From Apodemus sylvaticus (lineage: Eukaryota > Chordata > Mammalia > Rodentia > Muridae), in NCBI RefSeq assembly GCF_947179515.1, contig NC_067477.1, forward strand, positions 130,994,465-131,058,464: a DNA stretch of 64,000 nucleotides, given 5' to 3'. Below the pieces are notes generated by a model. The model was not told the DNA's origin, made no database searches, and saw nothing but the letters and a program-made list of their open reading frames with translations. Below are positions 1 through 10,584 of this stretch, one piece after another (the stretch's first letter is position 1; every line of letters begins with the position of its first letter). The position numbers were made by a program, and so were the translations under genes.

Positions 1-135
1 TACTAGCAGAATACTGCTTCCAGGCAGCTAGGATGAGGGTCTTAAAGCCCACACCCACAGTGACACACCTACTCCAACAGGCCACACTTTCTAATAGTGC
101 CACTCCCTGGGCAGAGTATATGCAAGCCATCACAC
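1..135 (+). repeat. 3' part of a rodent LTR-like interspersed repeat, cut by the window edge
   Basis: The text about CCCACACCCACAGTGACACA followed by AATAGTGCCACTCCCTGGGC and an ATCACA end is shared with copies at 43644-43980 and 60868-61235. It is a common murid interspersed repeat with a TG...CA-type end, so I class it as LTR-like. I do not assign a family name. Confidence 0.7.
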
Positions 136-277
136 TGACTTGCTTTCCAAGGCATGCTTAGCCTGCTTATATAGCCCAAGACCACTTTCCCCAGCAAGTA
201 GTACCACCTACCATGAGCTAAACCTTAATCATTAAGTAAGGAAATGCCTCACAGACTTTTGAGCAGGCCAATCGTAG

Positions 278-279
<2 letters not shown>

Positions 280-317
<38 letters not shown>
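280..317. repeat. (CA)n microsatellite
   Basis: About 19 uninterrupted CA dinucleotides are read directly. Likely length-polymorphic. Confidence 0.97.
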
Positions 318-319
<2 letters not shown>

Positions 320-407
320 CCAATTGGGATTCCTTCTTCCCAAATGATCCTAGCTTGTCTCAAACTGAAAAAATAAAATAAAATTTAACCATCATATTTT
401 CCAAGCC

Positions 408-600
408 TTGGTTCATTCACCTGAAAAATGGAAATACTAGCAATTTTCCATTAGAGGAACTACATAGGGGTAAATTTATATCATGGTATCATATATATCA
501 TTATATCATAAAACATCATTTAACCCTATGTTTTAGAGAGAGAGAGAGAGAATGCATGGTACCTGGAGCCCAGTAAGCACTCAGGAAACATTAAAATTCT
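408..600 (-). repeat. MIR SINE remnant, antisense
   Basis: The stretch near 410-445 resembles antisense MIR (TTCATTCACCTGAAAAATGG), and 575-600 resembles the MIR start in antisense (CCCAGTAAGCACTCAGGAAA). Between them lie AT-rich and AG-rich insertions at about 478-552. The copy is strongly diverged. Confidence 0.5.
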
Positions 601-1250
601 AGTGATTTCTGAGATAATTCCCCAACTACTCCTCTTCGTATAACATTGAAATTGCACGCTTCACTTAACAGATGAGAACATGCAGGTATAAGAATGTCTC
701 AGTTTTCCCACAGCAAGATTCAGGGGGTGTGGTGCTGATATGGAAAGAATGTTCTCAGTCCGCTGCCTACCAGCGATACGCCCATCAAAGACACTGCCAC
801 CGTAAAAGAGGCAGTTGCCTCTGTTTTATTATTTTTCCAAATAAAACTCAGCCATGTTGAACCTGAGCACCAGCTGCACAGGCACTCCACGTCCTCTGGC
901 CTTCTGGGCTTCACACTAGCCTGAAGCTTATTCTGTCCTATGGGGACACAGAGGGTTAAGGGCACCAGGGACTCAGGGTCCTTCTCCTTGGCTCTCCTAC
1001 CTCCTATGGTCCTTGAGCCAGACTTCACACCAACCAAAAACTTGCTAGTACTTCAAATTCTCAGAGCCCACCCCAAGCTCACTGAACCAGGAGCTGTGCA
1101 TAAGGCTAGGCATCGAAAGTTTAACAAGCCTCTTCAACATCGCCCTTTCCATGTCTAGCCTGTGGAATCTCAAAATGGAAGAAATAAAAGACAAATTATG
1201 CTACTAAATACAAAACTAGACTTGGGGGCCTCTGGAGCCTGCCGCGGACA
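601..1250. other. Unassigned single-copy-looking sequence
   Basis: Short open frames exist on both strands (672-860, 720-1037, 940-1158), but none resembles a known protein and they overlap one another. No splice-bounded exon, RNA gene or clear repeat was recognised here. Confidence 0.5.
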
Positions 1251-1251
1251 C

Positions 1252-1675
1252 TGAGGGGATAGCTCAGATGTTCATGTGCTTGCTGTTCATGTGCTTGCTG
1301 TGCACTGAATTTAATCCCCAGGGACCATGTAAGAAGCCAGGCATGGTAAGGCAACCTTGTAATCTGAGCACTGGGTAAACAGAAACAGGTTGATCTTTCT
1401 TAGTTTGCTTGAACACTGGGACCTGAGTCCCTGTAAGCTGTTCTTTGTCAAAAACAAAGTTGGGGTAGGGTATGGTGATCAGCAAGATGTCCCTGTAGGT
1501 AATGGTGCTGACTGTCGAGGTTAGTCCCCAGAGCCTACGTGGTAGGACGTAAGAATCAACTCTGGAAAGTGGGAGAGGAGGTGGGGGTGAAGAGATGGTT
1601 CCTGAAGAGTCACAGCCAAGATAAACTGTTGGCTTCCACATACATGTCCATGCATGTAACACACACACACAGAGA
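1252..1675 (+). repeat. B4 followed by a diverged B3-type SINE
   Basis: The A-box-like GGGGATAGCTCAGATG at 1255 and B-box-like TTTAATCCCCAGGGACCATG near 1310 mark a tRNA-derived SINE, and the text to about 1400 fits B4. From about 1500 the words CCCCAGAGCCTACGTGG and, later, GGCTTCCACATACATG before a CA run fit a B3-type copy. A 15-base word, TTCATGTGCTTGCTG, is duplicated in tandem at 1270-1299. Confidence 0.55.
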
Positions 1676-1699
1676 AAGAGAGAGAAAGAGGGGGGAACC

Positions 1700-2495
1700 A
1701 CATTCAGGGAGCCTTTGCTCCTTACATGAGAACGTCCGCATCCCCATCATCTCAGGCCGCATTCATTTCCCTTGGCTCTGTGACACCTCTAGCTGACTTC
1801 TTCCGTCCCCTAAATATTTAGCTTTCTCAAGTCAATCCTCCAAAGGATGATCTTGTTATGTCAGTCACTCCAGGTCTCTTTCCTTTACTTCCCCAAAATC
1901 CTTTGACTGAGGGGGAGAGGGAGTGAGCCAGCAGGAGCAGAGCAGGCCACCCTGAACCAAGTCCTCTGTGGCCCCAGTCTCCCGCCCCACCCCACCAACT
2001 CCCTGCTGCTCCACCTCCTGGTACCTCCTTAGCTCTGCTCTCTTCACTCTCAACTTTCCTAAATAAAGGCAAAATGTCACACTCTGACAAAAACATGATG
2101 GATACCAGATTTTTAATCTCTACCCATAAAAGGCCAATAATAATAATAATCCAATACATTTAGACCAATCAAATTTAAAGGTCATAGAAGAAAGAGTTAG
2201 GCATAAAAAATATTTGACCCAAGGATTTATTTTCTATTTTTTTAAATAGGTCATTTGATGCCAAATTGTAACTCTAAAATGGCCCTGGTTTTATTGAAAC
2301 ATTATTTATAGACAAAATGTTCCATCTATATGGCCATCTAGTTATTTCCCTTCATTGCTAGAAGTGGAGATTCCCTAGCTGATTAAAGTTTCTAAGTAGA
2401 AGTGGTGTTTAGTTCAATGGGTGGAACAGTGCACACGGGTATGAAAGCGAAGGAACTGTTTCCCCCTTTACTCTGTTTCTTCCCTACGTTTACTT
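1700..2495. other. Unassigned sequence, partly AT-rich
   Basis: No gene or clear transposon was recognised. An ATAATAATAATAAT tract lies at about 2136-2152. Antisense open frames at 1827-2159 and 1865-2080 have no recognisable domain. Confidence 0.5.
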
Positions 2496-2500
2496 AAATG

Positions 2501-2702
2501 GTTAAGGTCATGCTTGATTGGATAAGGCTGCACCTTGGTGATTAAGGTCATACTTGGTTGGCTAAGGTCACCCTTGGGTGGCTATGGTCACACTTGGTTG
2601 GTTTAAGGTCACACTTGCATGGTTGAGGTCACACTTCGTTGCTTAAGGTTATACATGATTGCTTAAGGTCAGCCGTAGTTGGTTAAGGTCGTTCTTGGTT
2701 GG
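2501..2702 (+). repeat. 20-bp minisatellite, about 10 units
   Basis: A unit close to TTAAGGTCACACTTGGTTGG recurs at 2503, 2523, 2543, 2563, 2583, 2604, 2624, 2644, 2664 and 2684. Spacing is 20 bp throughout except for one 21-bp step. Units have diverged by substitutions, but the phase is kept. Confidence 0.93.
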
Positions 2703-2734
2703 TCAGACTATAATAATGAGTGTGTCTGCAGAGG

Positions 2735-2890
2735 TTCTGAACAAGCACCTGGGCTGAGCACTACACAAAGCATTCAAGTCTGTAATTCTCACAACAGTTT
2801 GTCTGTTCTTAGCTCCAGCTTTACAAGTGAGAAAAATGATTCACAGAGACATCATCAGACACCAAGTCACAGAGGTGAGAACAGGTCCTC
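2735..2890 (+). repeat. MIR SINE remnant
   Basis: GGGCTGAGCACTACACAAAG, then AATTCTCACAACAGTTTG and TTTACAAGTGAGAAAAATGA, follow the order of MIR core features. An open frame at 2827-3135 begins in this copy and is therefore not persuasive as a gene. Confidence 0.65.
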
Positions 2891-3495
2891 TCATGGAACC
2901 GAGAGCCCAGGCTCCTCAGCAATCTACTGAGCAGAGCACACCCTTCCCCCAGCGAACCGTGCTTTCCCAGGGAAGTTCCACAGAGCCACTCCCCCCTGAG
3001 ATCCCCAAGACAGAAGAGCAGTTCTGTTACAGGTGCTCAGTGCAAAGAGAGCGAGAGATGGAAGCTGGTCACATGGGGCAGGGACCACAAAGCCACAGTC
3101 CTAAGAAGATGCCAGAAGGGACTGCTGCTTCCTGATTCTTTGTTGTCTTTTACCCCTGACTCAAGCAACACTTAAGGACGTGACTGACACCTCATGGGTG
3201 ACATCTCCCCATGCCTCACCCCACTGCCTGAGACCCCCAGACTAGCAGCTCAATGATACCCCATCTAAAACTCGCTGGCTGTAATCTACAACTTTTGTTC
3301 TTTAGATTCATAAGACAAGAGCATGGAGGCTGCTAACCTGGTGGAAGCGTTGTGTGACTGAGTGTCTGGCACCCTATTCCTGAGTTAAAACCCTCCTGAA
3401 GTGAGAAGGAGGCCTCTCTCGAATTCAAAGACACCCTACTTTTCCTGATTCAGTATCGTTGCTAATGTGTTTTCTGCTCAATAAATAAAGATGTA
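2891..3495. other. Unassigned sequence
   Basis: No coding, RNA or transposon feature was recognised. Confidence 0.5.
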
Positions 3496-3501
3496 TATTT
3501 A

Positions 3502-3600
3502 AAGGAAGGAAGGAGGGAAGGAAGGAAGGAAGGAAGGAAGGAAGGAAGGAAGGAAGGAAGGAAGGAAGGAAGGAAGGAAGGAAGGAAGGAAGGAAGGAAG
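3502..3600. repeat. (GGAA)n microsatellite, about 24 units
   Basis: A near-perfect AAGG/GGAA tetranucleotide run of almost 100 bp, with one GGGA variant near its start. On the minus strand it gives a spurious leucine-proline-serine open frame (3462-3686). Confidence 0.97.
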
Positions 3601-5535
3601 TTTAGCCAATCTAAGGTCAGTCTTAAGGTCATCTTGGTCAGGTGACAAGGATCACTATGTAGACTGGCCCTTATCCGTGGGGACATCCCCTTTGTACCTA
3701 CTATAAAAGATCAAAGCTGGCATTTCATTACAATGGTTTCGAAAAGTGGTTGGGTTTTGCTTTGGCTTTTTTTCTTCCTTTCATCTCAAGCTTCCTTCCC
3801 TTGCCTTTTGGGCATCTAAAATGTTAGAATTCTGGAAATCATTTCATTTAAGAAGGCGCAGAATGGTAAAGAAGCATTTCTCAGCAATGCACCAACTCAG
3901 CTGACTTGCCAGCCCCTAGCCCAAAGATGCCCTGCCTCCTGGACAAGCAAGATAGCAGCCATCCAACCCTGCTATTGCCAGCAGGCTTGTGTCTGCCTAA
4001 TTCAGGGCAGCTTTTCCTGTGATGGCTTTGGTACCATTCTATTCAGAGACAAGACAAATGGAAGACGGTTGGCAAGGAAGACAGAAGATGTTCAACTGCA
4101 ATTCATGCAGGGGGAAGCATTCTATTGAAACGGAGTTACCAGGAGCCTATTCACAGCCCGACTGCACAGAGTAGCTGTCTTTATCTCCGAAAAGGAAACC
4201 GACTCACTCTCTAAGCCTCTTTAATGGAGACGTCAGCAAAACCAGTGTAATTCCCAGCTGCTGGGTATGAAAGTTTTCATCCACTGCTTTGCTATTTGTT
4301 ATTCTTTTCTATTACAAAGCTTTGTACTTGCCCCATGATGATGCAAATACACGTCTAAAACCCAAAGCCCGAGCCTCTTCCCAGCCTCACCTGATTGGGG
4401 AGGAAGGACCCTGCCCACCACGCAATTCTCATTCTCTCCAGCACATTCCAGCATCTACCCATGCAAAAGCACAGCTCTCACTCCTAAGGGAACAGATAGC
4501 ATTTATTCTGGAGACAAATTGGAGTGATGGTTACCTCCAAATGCCAAATCTGAAACTGGTAAGAGTTCCATCAAGTTTTTATAGCGACAGAAGAAAAGAA
4601 AGGCATAAATAAGGCACTTTGCAAGCACACGGGTGGGGACACGCAGTCACGGCAAGGAACTCTCTGCTTCAGGCATTCTTAGCCTGTGGGTTAGTGGAAG
4701 TCAGCAGTCTGTTTATCTACTACATCTCAGATTGCTTCATCTGATACTTCTGAGGGAGGACATTAGATCAGACATGCAGAAGGGCATATAATGGCTATCA
4801 AAGGGCTAAAGACAGGTCAAGATAATTTGGTTCTAGATCTGCAACATTCCAACTCACAGCCGTTGCAGGAATTCTAATCTTTAATATAGGTGTGGATTTT
4901 TTTATTATTTTTATTTTTCAGAGAATTCTGGTTCACTCACACTGACAGTAATGGGGCACTGAAGGATTGTACGTCAGAGTCTGTTTCTCCATCACACATG
5001 GCAAACAGAGCCTTCTTGTCTCTGGAGATACGATCCAGGCTTCTCAAGAACAGAAATACAGGGATTTCCACCAGTGACCTTCTTACAGAGTCCCGGGGAC
5101 ACTGTGAAACTTTCCAGAGTTGATTTGAGCAAGATGAGAATCATGTAAAGAGACAGCTCTCATTTTTTTTTTAAATAGATGAACATGATGTAGATTACCA
5201 TGCAGGCTGAGATCTCTTCCCAGGGAACACTGCAGTGATCACAAGCGACATTCATACCCATGGGGAAATGAGCTGTCACTCACTCAGCTGCTCACAGGGA
5301 GATAGAAAGGAAGGAACAACCCCATCTGGGGAAGCTTGCTCTGTGTGGAGGGAAAACAGCTCCCTGAACCTGCAGATCAGCTGATCACCCTGAGCACAGG
5401 GCGGGGCGGGGCTGCCACCAGCCAGCCTCTTTCTCAGCTGAATTTATCAGGGAGGAGGAAAAAAAAACAGAAACAGATTAACTATTTCTTTGGACTTTCT
5501 TTCAGTTTGGGGAAAATGTTTCATGGTTTTTTGGG
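3601..5535. other. Long stretch without recognised repeats
   Basis: About 1.9 kb with almost no young SINE or LINE sequence, the longest such stretch near the left end. Open frames at 4289-4612 and 4890-5123 have no recognisable product. It may hold conserved noncoding DNA, but that cannot be judged from one sequence. Confidence 0.45.
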
Positions 5536-5540
5536 GTTTG

Positions 5541-5572
5541 TCTGTCTGTTTGTTTGTTTGTTTGTTTGTTTT
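5541..5572. repeat. (TTTG)n/(TCTG)n simple repeat
   Basis: TCTGTCTG followed by five to six TTTG units, read directly. Confidence 0.95.
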
Positions 5573-6334
5573 TGTGTTTCTTCAAATACCATTGAAGTAA
5601 CATCCACAATACCCTGCTGCTTTTCAAATCAAAGATGACCATGACCTGGAAACATAATATAACGTTGATGGTTAAGTGTGACTCTCTGGGAGAATGTGGG
5701 GTGAAAGACCTCAAGAGGTAGCCTGGTAAGTTTGAGCTGGGTTGGAAGCCCCAGGGACCCAAAGAGACTAGAGGAGCTTCACCTGCTCCCCGACACCAGG
5801 CCCCTGTCACATGACCACAGCATCCCCATGGAGAGGACTATGACCATCAGTAACATAGTGGCAGCACCCCTGAGCCCCTCCACATGCAGATGAGGCCTCA
5901 GACCAAGCCAATAGGAAGCACCTGCTATCTGACCCCAACCCAACCCAAAATGTCTATAAGATTTTATCCCAAAGGAATAAAAGTGGATGAGAATTACTCC
6001 TTCGCCTTGAGAATGTCTGTCCTATAAGAGCTGTAACACTTCCTAGGAAGAGAACGCTTTCCTGAAGCTTTCACAGCTAGAAGCTCCCCTGCACCTCACT
6101 AGCAGACCTCCTCTGGCCAGTGCAGAGCGCCTCAGAGCAACAGAGCAACAGAGGAGGGGGCACTTCTCCTCCCTGCTCACACCTTCTCCCCTTCCCTTGA
6201 ACACTCCCAGCCAGGCCAGAGACCTCCACGGATAGCATTCTGTCCATCGCACAGACCCATAGGAGAAGACCCTGTTAAGCACGTGCTGAGGGGCCTGGGC
6301 CTTGGGTTCCGTGTGATTCTCATCTTTACTGTTC
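5573..6334. other. Unassigned sequence
   Basis: No gene, RNA or clear transposon was recognised. Open frames at 5502-5810 and 6043-6282 (minus) look like chance frames. The first runs into the TTTG tract. Confidence 0.5.
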
Positions 6335-6410
6335 AGTGTGTGACACTGGCCCAGGTGAGGACATCACCCCCAGAGTGTCAGTTTGCTCACCTGTGAAAAC
6401 TAGGGCTAAG
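6335..6410 (-). repeat. MIR SINE remnant, antisense
   Basis: TGTGTGACACTGGCCCAGG followed by GTCAGTTTGCTCACCTGTGA matches the antisense MIR 3' region in order and spacing. Confidence 0.5.
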
Positions 6411-6745
6411 GTCAGGCAGACTGTTGGGAGGGATAACAACTTCTACATGCAAAATTTTGCCATGATTTTGCAGGCCTGAACTGAGTCTTAACTCCTGTCA
6501 GTTCAGCCTTGCAGAATTCCATGCTAGATTTGCCATTTCCCTCCATCTCCCAGATATGAGCTCTTGCCCTGAACATGGATGGGGACAGAGACTTTGTGGC
6601 CAGGAAAGGTCTTGACATTGGTAAGGTTCATGTTTCTGGGTTACTGGGTCACTGGGCTGAAGCCTGGTTGGTATGATGTGTTCTCTGTGCCCACGTGACC
6701 AGCTTTAGAGGGTTCAAAGGAGCAGAGATATGTGCTTTTCCAACA

Positions 6746-6748
<3 letters not shown>

Positions 6749-6811
<63 letters not shown>
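6749..6811. repeat. (TG)n microsatellite
   Basis: About 31 TG units with a single TATG interruption. Confidence 0.97.
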
Positions 6812-6884
6812 CACTCAGCCAGGCCAGGTTTCTACCTGCCAGCCACTGAAATGGGAGCACTTGCATTGATTTAGGAGACCTTGA

Positions 6885-6995
6885 TGCCTTGAAAAACAGG
6901 TAAACAGAGGCTTAATGGGAGCTAAATAGTTTGACCAAATGCGGCAACCACTGCTACAGGTCAACTCTTAAAACCTGAGTCTGTGTGAACCCCAG
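6885..6995 (+). repeat. MIR SINE remnant
   Basis: The text AGGTAAACAGAGGCTTAATG, then TAGTTTGACCAAATG, then AACCTGAGTCTGTGTGAACC follows the MIR 3' half in order. Diverged. Confidence 0.45.
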
Positions 6996-7095
6996 AGCAG
7001 GATCAGCATTGTACTGACAACAGCACAGCCTGCCCCTGCTCTGTCTTCACTTACAAAATGGGCAGGTGCCAGGGACACTTGTGAAGAAAGGGTGG

Positions 7096-7312
7096 ATGGG
7101 GGCTGGAGACATGGCTCAGCAGTCAGGAGCACTTAGAGTGCTTCCAGATGACCAGGGTCCAGTTCCCTGCACCCACGCTGGATGACTTGCAATTCTCTGT
7201 AACTCCAGTTTCAGGGGAGGACACTCTCTGGCCTCTTGAGATACCTTACATACATGTGGAACACATGAACTCATACAAACAGACCTAGACACATGAATAT
7301 AAATAAATATTT
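7096..7312 (+). repeat. B2/B3 SINE
   Basis: Starts with GGGGGCTGGAGACATGGCTC (tRNA-derived head with A box). It contains a B-box-like GGTCCAGTTCCCTGCACCCA and ends in an AATAAATATTT-type A/T tail. Confidence 0.9.
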
Positions 7313-7560
7313 TGAAAGATAGGCAGACAGACAGGATGGATGAGTACATGTTCAGAGACATACATGCGTGTCACATAGAAAGAATTAAACAGCAATGCCC
7401 CAAAGTGTTCAAACCTGGTTCTCTCTGGGGTCAGGGACAAGCATAAAGAAGAGGGGAAGGGAGGGGGTAAAGTGAATTCTCTCCAGTTAGAAGACATTTG
7501 TGTGTCACATGTGCAATTAAAGTATAATACAGGTGGTGACAGCACTTGGTGTGGGGAGCT

Positions 7561-9434
7561 GCAGCCATGTCTGTCACCACTAAGGGAGCCCAAAGGAGAG
7601 AGATCATCCTCTGCCTATTTGATGTGGACAGAACTCTCAATCCAGCTCACCAGAAAAAAAGAACTGTGAGGTATCAGCACTCCTGCAGGAGCTGCAAAGT
7701 GGGGTACAGATCGGTGTGTTGGGTGGCTTGGACTGACTACTGTAAAACTGCTGATCAGAGGGGTGATGGGGATGAAGTTATTGAAAAGTCTGACTGTGTT
7801 TGCTCAGAATGAGACAGTGCAGCAGAAGTATGGACGACTACTCGTCCAGCTGCTGATCAAGAACTGAGTGGGGAAGGAGCTCATACAGAACTTGATCACC
7901 TTCTGCCTCCGTTACATGGCCCCGCTAGGACAGCCCAAGAAGCACGGAACCTTCATTAAGTTTCAGAATGGCATACTGACCATCCCGCCCATCTGCCACT
8001 GCTGCAGCCTGGAGGAGAGAATCGAGTTCTATGAACAGAAGTTTGTGGTATCCCTCGAGTCAAAATTTGATAGCAAGGGGCTGAGGTTCCCCGAGGAGGC
8101 AAGGTAAGCTTCGATGTCTTCCCGAGGGCTAGGATAAGTCCTTTAGCTTCAGCCTGGATGAGGACAGCTTCGAAACCATCCACTTTGGGAATGAGACCAG
8201 TCCTTGTAGGAATGACGTTGAGATCTAGCAGACCCCCCATAGTTGGCCATAGCCGTGCTCTCCCCTCAAGACACTATACTATGATGCAGAGAGCTTTCTT
8301 CCCAGAGATAGCCCACGAGGTATGACAGTGCCTACAGCTGAGCATTGAGACTTTGAAGAGACCTCAGGCTTGAAGAGAGAACCATGGGGTATCACAGTTC
8401 CCCTCCCTCTGGCCCAACATGTATGGTCATGTGGGGCACCGCAAGCTCCACCCACACAGGAACAGGCTCTGTGTGTCAATCATCCCCAGTCTGGTGGCTT
8501 CTGATGAAATGCATTCTTGCGCTCTACACAGATGGTCCTGGCTTCTGATGCTGCTGGTCTTTGGGACAGAATAGGAATGGCTAAGGTTAAAAACTCAGGA
8601 GACAGCAGGTGTTGGCCAGGATGTGGAGAAAGAGGAACACTCCTCCACTGCTGGTGGGATTGCAAGACGGTACAACCACTTTGGAAATCACGCTGGGGTT
8701 CCTCAGAAGTCTGGGCATGACACTTCCGGAGGAGCCTGCTATACCACTCCTGGGCATATACCCCGAGGATTCCCCGGCATGCAATAAGGACACATGCTCC
8801 ACTATGTTCATAGCAGCCCTATTTGTAATAGCCAGAAGCTGTAAAGAACCCAGGTGTCCCTCAACGCAGGAATGGATACAAAAAATGTGGTATATTTACA
8901 CAATGGAGTACTATTCAGCCATTAGAAACAAGAATTCATGAAAGTCTTAGACAAATGGGTGGAGCTGGAGAACATCATACTAAGTGAGGTAACCCAGTCT
9001 TAAAAGATCAATCATGGTATGCAGTCACTGATAAGTGGATATTAGCCTAGAAACTTGGAATACCCAAGACATAATCCACATATTAAATGATGTCCAAGAA
9101 GAACGGAGGAGTGGCCCCTGGTTCTGGAAAGACTCAGTGCAGCAGTATAGGGCAAAAGCAGAACAGGGAAGTGGGAAGGGGTGGATGGGGGAACAGGGAA
9201 GAGGGCTTATGGGGGGAGTGGGGAGCCAGAAAAGGGGAAATCATTTAAAATGTAAATAAAAAATATATCGAATAAAAAAAAAAAAGAATAGGTTTCATCC
9301 TAAAGGTTAGCAAGTGAGTTAAGATATATAGCCTGCTCGCCACAGACTGACGAGGGCAGAGTGGCAGGGAAGGGACATTATTCAAAGGACTTTGTCACAA
9401 ATATTAAAGTTCCCAAATCAAAACAAAAAAAAAA
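7561..9434 (+). pseudogene. Pmm1-ps: Processed pseudogene of phosphomannomutase 1, split by an L1 insertion
   Basis: Pmm1 encodes a cytosolic HAD-family enzyme that interconverts mannose-6-phosphate and mannose-1-phosphate. The coding-like part runs from ATG at 7567 to TGA at 8325 without introns. Frame pieces include LCLFDVDRTLNPAHQK (the catalytic DxDGT loop, with Gly changed to Arg), GDEVIEKSD, KELIQNLITFCLRYMAPLG, LEERIEFYEQKFV, SFDVFPEG, DSFETIHFGNETSP and a terminal FFPEIAHEV that resembles the Pmm1 C-terminus. A small deletion and frameshift near 7660 and further frameshifts with in-frame stops break the frame. FCLRYMA and the C-terminus favour Pmm1 over Pmm2. The likely 3' UTR runs 8326-8567 and resumes at 9293. 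It has ATTAAA at 9403-9408 and an A-rich run at about 9418-9434, consistent with a reverse-transcribed mRNA. The 3' UTR assignment is inferred. No clear target-site duplication was found. Confidence 0.93.
8576..9284 (+). mobile_element. 5'-truncated L1 inserted in the Pmm1 pseudogene
   Basis: The sequence runs from the C-terminal end of L1 ORF2 (AATGGCTAAGGTTAAAAACT) through the 3' UTR to an AATAAAAAAAAAAAA tail. The end, with ATCATTTAAAATGTAAATAA, is a rat-type L1 3' end. AGAATAGG at 8568-8575 recurs at 9285-9292, a short target-site duplication. The element is about 0.7 kb against 6-7 kb for a full L1, so it cannot move on its own. Confidence 0.9.
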
Positions 9435-10113
9435 TGGCAATAAAAAATACAAAGTGAACCAGTTAACTCCCAAAGTCCCTTCCACGTGAACAGGCAGTCA
9501 ACCCCTCTGCTTCCTGCAGATACAGGTAACCATGTGATTTTACCAACACTGTGGGGTAATTTCGCCATCTAATGGCCACTTTAGAAATTACAGCCTCTTA
9601 GTTAGAGGCTTCTAAACACTGGTATTGTTCCTGAAGACAAAGAAAAAAACGATTTTCTTTAAAAAGTCTAGAAGCAAAGAGCATAACCAAAAAAGTGAAA
9701 ATGGCTGGATGTTCTAGGGTACTTTGGGGATTCAGTGCTTTATGAATTATTAAAGGTAAATTTAGATTAAAGAAATTGACTGGCAGAGATTTCTGTGGTA
9801 TGCTATTGAGTGGGAAAAATAACCAGCCTACAAAAAAATCTTAATACACACACATACATACACACATACACACAGAGATACACACATACAATGGAAATAA
9901 TATGTCTAGATGAATATCAATTAAAGAAATCATAATTTAGAATAATATACTAACTTCCCAGCTGATGGTCTGAACAGATAATTTCAAGAGAATGTCAAAT
10001 AAATTAGCAAAGACACTAACGATGCCCCTGCCTAAGATAACCATATTGTCCCCACTGAATCCTCTAGCATGTGTGTTGGGTCTCCCTTGGTGAATGAGGG
10101 GAGTGGAGGAGTA
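9435..10113. other. Unassigned sequence with a CA-rich tract
   Basis: Mostly AT-rich sequence. A cryptic CACACATACATACACA tract lies at about 9845-9890. No gene or clear transposon was recognised. Confidence 0.5.
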
Positions 10114-10149
10114 GTTTGTTTGATTGTTTGTTTGTTTGTTTGTTTGTTT
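10114..10149. repeat. (TTTG)n simple repeat
   Basis: TTTG units with one GATT interruption. Confidence 0.95.
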
Positions 10150-10209
10150 CGTCAGTCTATAACTAAGGCTTTATTTATGTATGCAATTCTTCAAACAGTT
10201 TAAATGTAT

Positions 10210-10584
10210 TTTCTTTTCTATTAGATATATTCTTTATTTACAATTCAAATATTACCCCCATCCCATCCTCCCTCCCCCTGCTTCTATGAGGGTGTTCCTC
10301 CACCCACCCCACTCCCACCTCCCTGCCCTCAGTTCCCCTATATTGGGGCATCTATCCAGCCTTCATAGGTCCAAGGGCCTCTCCTCCCACTGATGCCTGA
10401 CAAGCAATCTTCTGCCACATATGCAGCTGGAGCCATGTGTAACCCACCCCCCACCCACCACCCCCCACCACCCCCACCACCCCCACCACCCTCACCACCC
10501 CCACCCACCACCCACCTCCCCACCCCCCCACCCCCCTGCCGGTTGATGTCTTAGTCCCTGGCAGCTCTGAGGGTCTGGTTGGAA
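10210..10584 (-). mobile_element. L1 3' UTR fragment, antisense
   Basis: The text TTTACAATTCAAATATTACC, then TATGAGGGTGTTCCTCCACC, is the reverse of the L1 3' end. CCTGGCAGCTCTGAGGGTCT near 10559 is the upstream part of the same UTR. An expanded C-rich tract (10442-10538) sits where the L1 polypurine region lies. Confidence 0.85.
10442..10538. repeat. C-rich/G-rich tract, possible G-quadruplex
   Basis: About 97 bp made of ACCCCC, CCACCA and CCCACC words. The minus strand has many runs of three or more G separated by one or two bases. It appears to have expanded inside the L1 3' UTR purine tract. Confidence 0.9.

Noticed and set aside
7546..8107. Two open frames similar to Pmm1 as a working phosphomannomutase gene
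   Set aside because: Frameshifts, in-frame stops, a changed catalytic glycine, no introns and an A-tail all mark a dead retrocopy.
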